Shown: piece after piece, positions 1 through 5,785 of the stretch | Layout of the letters: each line of letters begins with the position of its first letter | Numbering within the stretch: the first letter of the stretch is position 1 | NCBI RefSeq assembly: GCF_005081185.1 | Contig: NZ_CP034870.1 | Span: 113,595 to 120,062, forward strand | Direction: 5' to 3' | DNA: 6,468 bases | DNA from: Buchnera aphidicola (Lipaphis pseudobrassicae) | GTDB lineage: Bacteria; Pseudomonadota; Gammaproteobacteria; Enterobacterales; Enterobacteriaceae | Position numbers and translations under genes: made by a program | Notes under the pieces: model-generated | Database searches by the model: none | What the model saw: the letters and a program-made list of their open reading frames with translations, nothing else | Told to the model about the DNA's origin: nothing

Positions 1-4
1 AAAA

Positions 5-586
5 ATGCGTTTATGTGATAAAGAAATTAAGAAATGGTTGAAAAGAAAAAAATTAATTATTGAACCATATCCTCAAAAAAAATTAATTCATGGTGTTACT
101 GTTGATATACATTTAAGCGATAAATTTCGTTTTTTTTATGATCATATTAGATCTTGCGTTGATTTGAGTGATTCAAAAGAAAATATAAATACAGCATTAA
201 AAGAAGTTATGAGTGATGAAATTATTTTTTCTAAAGAAAAACCTTTTTTTTTACAACCTGGTTCTTTAATACTTTCTTCTACTTTTGAAAATATCACTAT
301 CCCAAATAATTTAGTTGGTTGGTTAGATGGTCGTTCTTCTTTAGCTCGTTTAGGTTTAATGATTCACGCTACTGCACATCGTATCGATCCAGGATGGAAA
401 GGTAATATTGTATTAGAAATTTTTAATGCTGGAAAATTAACTTTGGGATTATGTCCTAAAATGAAAATAGCAGCTTTAAGCTTTGAAATTCTTTCTCAAT
501 CAGTATCACTTCCTTATAATGTTCGTCGTGAATCGAAATATAAAACTCAAAATGGAGTGATACCAAGTCGTATTAATAAAGAATAA
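5..586 (+). CDS. dcd: dCTP deaminase
   Basis: Cytosolic enzyme that deaminates dCTP to dUTP and ammonia, the main source of dUMP for thymidylate synthesis in enteric bacteria. The 193-residue protein has the same length as the E. coli enzyme as I recall it and aligns end to end without gaps. The core around residues 105-140 holds the family signature GWLDGRSSLARLGL, followed by HRIDPGW. Residues known to matter in the E. coli enzyme are present: Ser111, Arg115, Arg126 and the catalytic Glu138. The C-terminal lid residues Tyr171, Lys178 and Gln182 are also kept. The ATG at 5 gives MRLCDKEI, matching the family start; too little upstream sequence is in the window to judge a ribosome binding site. 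A T9 run (244-252) lies inside the gene in frame. It appears intact and functional. Confidence 0.97.
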   Translation: MRLCDKEIKKWLKRKKLIIEPYPQKKLIHGVTVDIHLSDKFRFFYDHIRSCVDLSDSKENINTALKEVMSDEIIFSKEKPFFLQPGSLILSSTFENITIPNNLVGWLDGRSSLARLGLMIHATAHRIDPGWKGNIVLEIFNAGKLTLGLCPKMKIAALSFEILSQSVSLPYNVRRESKYKTQNGVIPSRINKE

Positions 587-609
587 AATTTTTCTAATAC
601 AAAGAATAG

Positions 610-638
610 TTTACGATTGATTTTATTTTGTATATTAT
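610..638 (+). promoter_or_regulatory. Putative sigma70-type promoter of metG
   Basis: TTTACG (610-615, four of six matches to TTGACA) and TATTAT (633-638, five of six matches to TATAAT) are separated by exactly 17 bases. Transcription would start near 645, between dcd and the MetG start at 667. Such a start would exclude the upstream in-frame ATG at 628 from the message, which supports 667 as the true start. In DNA this AT-rich, chance matches are common, so the call is moderate. Confidence 0.4.
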
Positions 639-666
639 ATGTATTATTTTAAATAAGTATAACATT

Positions 667-2310
667 ATGTCTAATATTTTTAGAAAAATTTTAGTTACTT
701 GTGCTTTACCGTATGCAAATGGATCTATTCATATAGGCCATATGCTTGAACATATACAAGCAGATATTTGGGTACGTTATCATAAAATGTGTGGTCATGA
801 AGTATGGTTTGTTTCTGCTGATGATGCTCATGGAACTGCTATTATGTTAAAATCTGAAAATTTAGGGATATCTTCAAATAATTTGATTAAGCAAGTGAAA
901 AAAGAACATGAAAAAGATTTTCTAAATTTTAAAATTTCTTATGATAACTATCACTCTACACATAGTATAGAAAACTTATACTTATTAAGAAAAATATTTA
1001 AAACTCTAAACGAAAAAGGTTTAATTAAAGAAAAAAAAATTTTTCAATTTTTTGATGATATAAAAGAAATATTTCTTCCAGATAGATTTATTAAAGGAAA
1101 ATGTCCTATCTGCCATGCTGAAAATCAATATGGAGATAATTGTGAAATATGTAGTGCAACTTATGAACCAATAGAATTGATTGATCCTATATCTGTAATT
1201 TCTGGGAAAAAACCTATTCTAAAGAATACTAAGCACTTGTATTTTGATTTGCCGTTTTTTAGTGATATGTTAAAAAAATGGATATATTCTGGTGTCTTAG
1301 AAAAATCAGTGATAAAGAAAACAGAAGAATGGTTGAAAACAGGTTTACAATCATGGGGAATCTCTAGAGATGCTCCATATTTTGGATTTAAGATACCAAA
1401 ATTTCCTAAAAAATATTTTTATGTTTGGTTAGATGCTCCTATTGGTTATATTAGTGCTTTTAAAAATCTTTGTTATAAAAATAAAAAATTGAATTTTAAT
1501 GAATTATGGAATAAAACATCTGATTATGAATTATATCATTTTATTGGAAAAGATATTATTTATTTTCATACTTTATTTTGGCCTTCAATATTAGAAGCAG
1601 TTTCTTTGAGAAAACCTAATGGTATTTTTGTTCATGGTCATCTTACCATGAATGGATTAAAACTATCAAAATCACGTAGTATTGGATTAATAAAAGCAGA
1701 AAATTGGATCAAGTGTTTTGATTCAGATAGTTTACGGTATTATTATGCTAGTAAATTATCGAACAATATAAATGATGTTGAAATGAATTTAGAAGATTTT
1801 GTTCAAAAAATAAATAGTGATATTGTAAATAAATTAGTTAATCTAGCTTCTAGAAGTGCTAGTTTTTTAGAAAAATATTTTGATAAATATTTATCTGATA
1901 AATTAAGTGATATTAAAATATATAAATATTTTATCTCTAAAGGTAGTATTATACGATATTATTTAGAAAATCGTGAATTTAATTTAGTTGTACAAGAATC
2001 TATGCGATTAATAGATAGAGCCAATCAATATATTAATGAAAAAAAACCATGGAAAATTAAACCAAAGAAAGGAAATAATAAATTACAAGAAATTTGTACT
2101 ATAGGAATAAATTTATTTAGAATAGTAATGGTGTTTTTAAAACCAATATTGCCTGATCTTGCAATTAAAACAGAATCTTTTTTGATATCAAGTTTAACTT
2201 GGGAAAGTATTCAAAATCCTTTATTACAGCATAAAATAAAAAAATTTACTCCATTATATCAACGGATTAGTTATGAAAAAATTAATGAATTGATTAATTT
2301 ATGCAAATGA
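667..2310 (+). CDS. metG: Methionyl-tRNA synthetase, short form without C-terminal tRNA-binding domain
   Basis: Cytosolic class I synthetase that activates methionine with ATP and loads it on initiator and elongator tRNA-Met. The frame is open from an ATG at 628, but the ATG at 667 gives MSNIFRKILVTCALPYANG, which lines up with the family N-terminus; the extra 13 residues (MYIICIIL...) have no counterpart. From 667 the protein is 547 residues. Visible are the HIGH motif (HIGH, 22-25), zinc-knuckle cysteines 146, 149, 159 and 162, the signature KLSKS (332-336, for KMSKS), and anticodon-contact residues corresponding to E. coli Asn391, Arg395 and Trp461 (here Asn392, Arg396, Trp462). E. coli MetG is about 677 residues; the missing part is the C-terminal EMAPII-like tRNA-binding and dimerisation domain, so this enzyme is probably monomeric. 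Only a weak AAG-type ribosome binding site precedes the start. An in-frame A9 run lies at 1031-1039. It converges on tilS with a 49-bp gap. Confidence 0.96.
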   Translation: MSNIFRKILVTCALPYANGSIHIGHMLEHIQADIWVRYHKMCGHEVWFVSADDAHGTAIMLKSENLGISSNNLIKQVKKEHEKDFLNFKISYDNYHSTHSIENLYLLRKIFKTLNEKGLIKEKKIFQFFDDIKEIFLPDRFIKGKCPICHAENQYGDNCEICSATYEPIELIDPISVISGKKPILKNTKHLYFDLPFFSDMLKKWIYSGVLEKSVIKKTEEWLKTGLQSWGISRDAPYFGFKIPKFPKKYFYVWLDAPIGYISAFKNLCYKNKKLNFNELWNKTSDYELYHFIGKDIIYFHTLFWPSILEAVSLRKPNGIFVHGHLTMNGLKLSKSRSIGLIKAENWIKCFDSDSLRYYYASKLSNNINDVEMNLEDFVQKINSDIVNKLVNLASRSASFLEKYFDKYLSDKLSDIKIYKYFISKGSIIRYYLENREFNLVVQESMRLIDRANQYINEKKPWKIKPKKGNNKLQEICTIGINLFRIVMVFLKPILPDLAIKTESFLISSLTWESIQNPLLQHKIKKFTPLYQRISYEKINELINLCK

Positions 2311-2359
2311 TTAATCTATACAAATAAGTAAATGTTTTACATCCAAATTATAGAAAATT

Positions 2360-3688
2360 TTAATAAAATAAAAACTTTTTATTAGTTGGTTTTAAATCAT
2401 TTTGCCATGATATTTTCCATGTTTCTTTGTTTTTATGTTTTATATCAACGATAAATACTCCTAAAGCACTAATAAAATCATCGTTATAAAATAATAATGG
2501 GATTTGGTTACGTAACCAAGGAGGAATATTTTTTTCTTGCCATATTTTTTTTATTTTTCTTGTTTTATTTCTTCCTAAAATTAAAATTTTTCCCTCATAT
2601 TGAAAACGGATATTAATTAATTCGCTTTTTTTAGGTTTAGGAAGACTTATACCTTGATCATTTTGTACTAAATATCCTAAATCATTAGGTAAAAAAAGTT
2701 TATTGTTTTTTTTATGCCAAAATAAAAAAGTATTTTTTACAATTGGTTGTGTTTTTATAAAATACAGTGATTGTTTATAACGCCTAATTTCATTTTTTTC
2801 TATTTTTATTTTTGGGTTTGCATCTACACGGCTAAAAATAATTTGATCATATATACATTCAATATTTTTGTATGATGGCATTTTGATTTGTTGCAATGCT
2901 ATCCATCGTCTTATTAATGCAGTGCACATGTCTTTTTTTATATTTTTAAAAGTTTTAATGTTTAAAGAGTTATCTGATTGTACAAAATTTTGAATTTTTT
3001 CAAGAAGAAAGTTATTTAGTAAAATTGTTTCTTTTTGACATATTTTGATAGTACGAAAACAATTTTTTAAGAAAAAAGGCCATCTTTTTTCTAACTCTGG
3101 AATAATTTTATGTCTTATATAATTACGATCATAATTAGTATTAAAATTGCTAAAATCTTGAATCCAATTTAAATGGTGATAATTAGCCAAGAATTCTAAT
3201 TCTTTTCTCGTTTTATTTAAAAACGGTCGAATAATTTTTTTGTCACCTAACATTGTTTTAAAAGACATACTTGATAGTCCAGTTGGACCACTACCTCTTT
3301 TTAGAGATAAAAAAAAGGTTTCACATTGATCATTCATATGATGACCTGTTAGTAGTACTTCTTTTAAAAGTAAATTATTATAAATAATATTATATCGTTT
3401 TATTCGTAATTTTTCTTCAGTATTATTTATTTGTTCATCAAAAAAAATATTTTTAACAATTAATGGTATTTTATTTTTTTCACAGTATTTTTTACAGTGT
3501 TTTATCCATTTTTGTGAAAATGATGTAAGATTGTGATTAATATGAATAGCACGTATTTTTATATCGGGAATTGTTTTTTTTGCTATAATTAATTGGTGCA
3601 GAAGTACTGTAGAATCTAATCCACCACTATAAGCTACTAAGAACAATTTATTTTTAAGCTGTGTTATTATATTTTTAATCAAAATCAA
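2360..3688 (-). CDS. tilS: tRNA(Ile)-lysidine synthase
   Basis: Cytosolic PP-loop ATPase that joins lysine to C34 of the CAU-anticodon tRNA-Ile, changing its decoding from AUG to AUA and its charging from Met to Ile; it is essential where AUA is read this way. The 442-residue product is full length (E. coli about 432). The PP-loop SGGLDS is at residues 21-26, the TilS signature HHMNDQCET at 116-124, KRGSGPTGLS at 130-139, and RNYIRHKIIP at 188-197. The C-terminal domain ends with the conserved KKIWQEKNIPPWLR at 380-393. There is no in-frame ATG before the PP-loop: the first in-frame stop upstream is at 3703-3701, and the best start is TTG at 3688 (a second TTG is at 3682). No purine-rich ribosome binding site is visible. 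The start lies 21 bases after the tRNA-Val gene on the same strand, suggesting a joint transcript. The coding strand holds A8 runs near 2545-2552 and 2706-2713, all in frame. Confidence 0.95.
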   Translation of the reverse strand: MILIKNIITQLKNKLFLVAYSGGLDSTVLLHQLIIAKKTIPDIKIRAIHINHNLTSFSQKWIKHCKKYCEKNKIPLIVKNIFFDEQINNTEEKLRIKRYNIIYNNLLLKEVLLTGHHMNDQCETFFLSLKRGSGPTGLSSMSFKTMLGDKKIIRPFLNKTRKELEFLANYHHLNWIQDFSNFNTNYDRNYIRHKIIPELEKRWPFFLKNCFRTIKICQKETILLNNFLLEKIQNFVQSDNSLNIKTFKNIKKDMCTALIRRWIALQQIKMPSYKNIECIYDQIIFSRVDANPKIKIEKNEIRRYKQSLYFIKTQPIVKNTFLFWHKKNNKLFLPNDLGYLVQNDQGISLPKPKKSELINIRFQYEGKILILGRNKTRKIKKIWQEKNIPPWLRNQIPLLFYNDDFISALGVFIVDIKHKNKETWKISWQNDLKPTNKKFLFY

Positions 3689-3709
3689 ATAGTTTGTAAA
3701 TTATTTTAA

Positions 3710-3783
3710 TACGTTCGAGTGGACTTGAACCACTAACTTCTACCATGTCATGGTAGCGCTCTAACCAGTTGAGCTACGAACGT
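3710..3783 (-). tRNA. tRNA-Val (anticodon GAC)
   Basis: On the - strand the 74 bases fold into a full cloverleaf. The acceptor stem is ACGTTCG with CGAACGT (7 bp, starting with an A1:U72 pair), followed by U8-A9 and the D-arm GCTC/GAGC. The anticodon arm is CTACC-ATGACAT-GGTAG, giving U33 and anticodon GAC, which reads GUC and GUU valine codons. The variable loop has five bases and the T-arm is AGTGG-TTCAAGT-CCACT. The discriminator is A73 (3710), the usual one for valine. CCA is not encoded and must be added by nucleotidyltransferase. Sequence is close to E. coli valV/valW as recalled, where the first pair is G:C and two copies occur in tandem. tilS follows 21 bases downstream. Confidence 0.97.
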
Positions 3784-3799
3784 ATATGTTTAATATGTT

Positions 3800-3805
3800 A
3801 TTATA
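3800..3805 (-). promoter_or_regulatory. Putative -10 element for tRNA-Val and tilS
   Basis: A perfect TATAAT reads on the - strand from 3805 to 3800. It ends 16 bases before the first base of the tRNA, which puts the transcription start near 3793 with a leader of about 10 bases, typical for a tRNA gene. No convincing -35 hexamer is found at a 16-18 base spacing. The rest of the 207-bp divergent spacer (3784-3990) is nearly pure A/T with small palindromes, including a 14-base one at 3894-3907, and shows no FMN riboswitch or small gene. Confidence 0.4.
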
Positions 3806-3978
3806 TCTTTATGATTTAAATTATATATTATTATTAATATAATATACAAATATTTTTAATATTAACAATGAAAATTTATGTTCATAAAAATAATTAATTA
3901 TAATTAAATTTTAATTTTTTATTTTTTTATGTAAAATATATATCTTAATTAAAAAAAGCAATAAAAAATATTATCTTT

Positions 3979-3983
3979 AAGGA
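3979..3983 (+). promoter_or_regulatory. Shine-Dalgarno site of ribE
   Basis: AAGGA lies seven bases before the ATG at 3991. It is the clearest ribosome binding site in the window and fixes the ribE start. Confidence 0.75.
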
Positions 3984-3990
3984 TAACTTT

Positions 3991-4614
3991 ATGTTTACAG
4001 GAATTGTAGATGGATTTGCTACTGTTTTCGATATAAAAAAGAAAAAAAAAATTCATAATTTAACTACTAAGTTACCATCTACTTTATGTAAAAATATAAA
4101 AATAGGTGATTCAATTGCACATAATGGATGTTGTTTAACGGTTAAGAAAATTGAAAATTATTATATAATGTGTGATATTATAGAAGAAACATTGAAAAGT
4201 ACTAATTTAGGTTTTTTAAAAATTGGAGAAAATGTAAATATTGAAAGATCTGTAAAATATGGAGATGAAATTGGTGGTCATATAATATCTGGTCATGTTA
4301 CAAATACAGTTGAAATTGTTAAAATATTAAATTCTGATAATAATTATATTTTGTGGTTAAGACTGAAAAATAAAAATTTAAAAAAATATATTTTTAAAAA
4401 GGGATTTATTTGTCTTGATGGAATTAGTTTAACGGTAGGAAATATTATTGAAGATAAATTCTGTGTAAACATTATACCACAAACTTTATTTCATACAACA
4501 ATCAGAAATAAAAAACATGGTAGTTTAATGAATATAGAAATCGATTTTTATACACAAACTATTGTAGATACTACAGAACGATTAATTAATGAAAAAAATA
4601 TTAATATTTTATAA
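3991..4614 (+). CDS. ribE: Riboflavin synthase, alpha chain
   Basis: Catalyses the last step of riboflavin synthesis: dismutation of two 6,7-dimethyl-8-ribityllumazine molecules to riboflavin and a pyrimidinedione. It acts as a cytosolic trimer. The 207 residues (E. coli about 213) form two tandem lumazine-binding barrels. The first begins with MFTGIV (1-6) and carries AHNGCCLTV (43-51); the second starts around GGHIISGHV (95-103) and carries GISLTVG (144-150), the internal repeat typical of the family. IPQTL (162-166) matches the conserved IPETL. The C-terminal helix (residues ~188-207) used for trimer contact is kept. The gene is also called ribC in E. coli literature. The start is supported by the AAGGA site. 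An A10 run at 4042-4051, around codons 17-21, must keep its exact length for the frame to hold. The gene faces away from tRNA-Val/tilS and precedes rsxA by 93 bp. Confidence 0.97.
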   Translation: MFTGIVDGFATVFDIKKKKKIHNLTTKLPSTLCKNIKIGDSIAHNGCCLTVKKIENYYIMCDIIEETLKSTNLGFLKIGENVNIERSVKYGDEIGGHIISGHVTNTVEIVKILNSDNNYILWLRLKNKNLKKYIFKKGFICLDGISLTVGNIIEDKFCVNIIPQTLFHTTIRNKKHGSLMNIEIDFYTQTIVDTTERLINEKNINIL

Positions 4615-4619
4615 TGACC

Positions 4620-4636
4620 AAACATTCAATGTTTTT
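4620..4636 (+). terminator. Weak hairpin with T-run after ribE
   Basis: AAACA and TGTTT can pair around a five-base loop, within a 15-base perfect inverted repeat centred on 4627, followed directly by two more T (the downstream arm and tail form TTTTT). It starts six bases after the ribE stop. The stem is almost all A:T, so it would be a poor intrinsic terminator, and readthrough into rsxA is quite possible. Confidence 0.22.
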
Positions 4637-4694
4637 AAAATATATTAAATTATAAAATGATTTTTTCAAAATTCAGTTAAACATATTTCATTTT

Positions 4695-4700
4695 GGTAGA
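4695..4700 (+). promoter_or_regulatory. Probable ribosome binding site of rsxA
   Basis: GGTAGA ends seven bases before the ATG at 4708, at a good spacing. It is only a partial match to the Shine-Dalgarno consensus but stands out in an A/T background and agrees with the family start. Confidence 0.45.
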
Positions 4701-4707
4701 TGTATAA

Positions 4708-5289
4708 ATGAAACATTATTTTTTATTTTTTATTTCTAATGTACTAGTAGAAAATTTTATTTTAGTAAAATTTCTCGGTTTATGTCCATTTTTAGGCGTT
4801 TCAAATAAATTAAAAACCGCTATTGGAATGAGTTTTGCTACTACTTTTGTTGTACTAATGTCTTCAATATTATTATGGTTAGTTAATTTTTTTATTTTGT
4901 TACCTTTGAATGTAGTTTATTTAAGAATTATAGCTTATATGTTGATTATTTCAGTTAGTGTTCAATTTTTAGAAATTATATTACGTCATACTAGTCCGAT
5001 TCTATATCGAGTACTTGGAATTTTTCTACCTCTTATTACAACGAATTGTGCAGTTTTAGCTATTCCATTATTTAGCTTATACTTGAATCATACATTTCTA
5101 GAATCTGTATATTATGGTATTAGTGCATCTTTAGGATTTGCATTAGTAATGATAATTTTTTCTGGTTTACGCGAACGTATAATATTATCTGATATTCCCT
5201 TGCCATTTCAAGGCGCACCTATTGTTTTAATAACTATAAGTATCATATCTATTGCGTTTATGGGATTTAAAGGTTTGGTTAAATTTTAA
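4708..5289 (+). CDS. rsxA: Electron transport complex subunit RsxA (RnfA)
   Basis: Inner-membrane subunit of the Rnf/Rsx complex, which moves electrons between NADH and ferredoxin-like carriers coupled to ion movement; in E. coli the complex also keeps SoxR reduced. The 193 residues equal the E. coli length and align throughout. Six hydrophobic segments are visible. Family landmarks are [21 protein letters not shown] (about 11-31), with the conserved Cys26, and the RxTSPxLYR...[14 protein letters not shown] block (about 92-117), with Cys113. In NqrD/E and RnfA/E these paired cysteines bind an Fe-S centre in the membrane. GLRERI (about 153-158) and the C-terminal GFKGLVKF also match. It is the first gene of the rsx operon here; rsxB starts two bases after its stop. 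It appears intact. Confidence 0.96.
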   Translation: MKHYFLFFISNVLVENFILVKFLGLCPFLGVSNKLKTAIGMSFATTFVVLMSSILLWLVNFFILLPLNVVYLRIIAYMLIISVSVQFLEIILRHTSPILYRVLGIFLPLITTNCAVLAIPLFSLYLNHTFLESVYYGISASLGFALVMIIFSGLRERIILSDIPLPFQGAPIVLITISIISIAFMGFKGLVKF

Positions 5290-5291
5290 TT

Positions 5292-5783
5292 ATGTTGATA
5301 ATTTTAATTTTTAGTATTTTATCATTTTCATTTGGAGTTATATTAAGTTTTATTGCATATAAATTTCAATCACAAAATAATCCTATTATAGAAGCTGTTA
5401 ATGAATTACTACCTCAAAGCCAATGTGCTCAATGTGGATATTCTGGTTGTCATCCTTATGCAATGGCAATCGTTAATAATGCTGAAAAAATAGATAAATG
5501 TACTCCTGGTGGAAGTAATGTTATATTACAAATTTCTGAATTATTAAATATAGATAAACCGTCAAAAAGTATTTTTGTTAAAAATGAAAAAATATTTAAT
5601 CATATTGTATGGATTGATGAAAAAAATTGTGTTGGATGTTCTAAATGTGCTCTATTTTGTCCAGTAGATGCAATTGTTGGAGCACCTAATTTTATACATA
5701 CAGTTTTACAAGATTTTTGTACAGGTTGTAATATTTGTTTATTACATTGTCCAACTAATTGCATTAAAATAAAAAAAAGATGA
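5292..5783 (+). CDS. rsxB: Electron transport complex subunit RsxB (RnfB), polyferredoxin, short C-terminus
   Basis: Fe-S subunit of the Rnf/Rsx complex, anchored to the inner membrane by an N-terminal helix (residues ~2-24). The following domain has CAQCGYSGC plus a later cysteine (Cys45, 48, 53, 70), a [4Fe-4S] site of the FeS/ARC6-like type. Two ferredoxin motifs then follow: [12 protein letters not shown] (Cys113, 116, 119, 123) and [12 protein letters not shown] (Cys143, 146, 149, 153). All twelve cluster cysteines are present, so the electron path is intact. The product has 163 residues, whereas E. coli RsxB has about 192; the missing part is the weakly conserved tail after the last cluster. 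An A8 run (5771-5778) lies just before the stop. The gene begins two bases after rsxA and ends two bases before the rsxC ATG, indicating one transcript with coupled translation. Confidence 0.95.
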   Translation: MLIILIFSILSFSFGVILSFIAYKFQSQNNPIIEAVNELLPQSQCAQCGYSGCHPYAMAIVNNAEKIDKCTPGGSNVILQISELLNIDKPSKSIFVKNEKIFNHIVWIDEKNCVGCSKCALFCPVDAIVGAPNFIHTVLQDFCTGCNICLLHCPTNCIKIKKR

Positions 5784-5785
5784 TT

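Noticed and set aside
628..666. Upstream ATG of metG adding 13 residues
   Set aside because: The extra residues have no counterpart in the family, the ATG overlaps the likely promoter, and the ATG at 667 matches the conserved start.
2311..2359. Bidirectional terminator between convergent metG and tilS
   Set aside because: The only stem (GTAAA-TGT-TTTAC around 2328-2340) is five mainly A:T pairs with no T-run on either side in the right place.
3784..3990. Possible FMN riboswitch, small RNA or regulatory palindrome before ribE
   Set aside because: The spacer is almost only A/T. The 14-base palindrome at 3894-3907 is expected by chance in such sequence, and none of the G/C-rich conserved FMN-riboswitch blocks is present.
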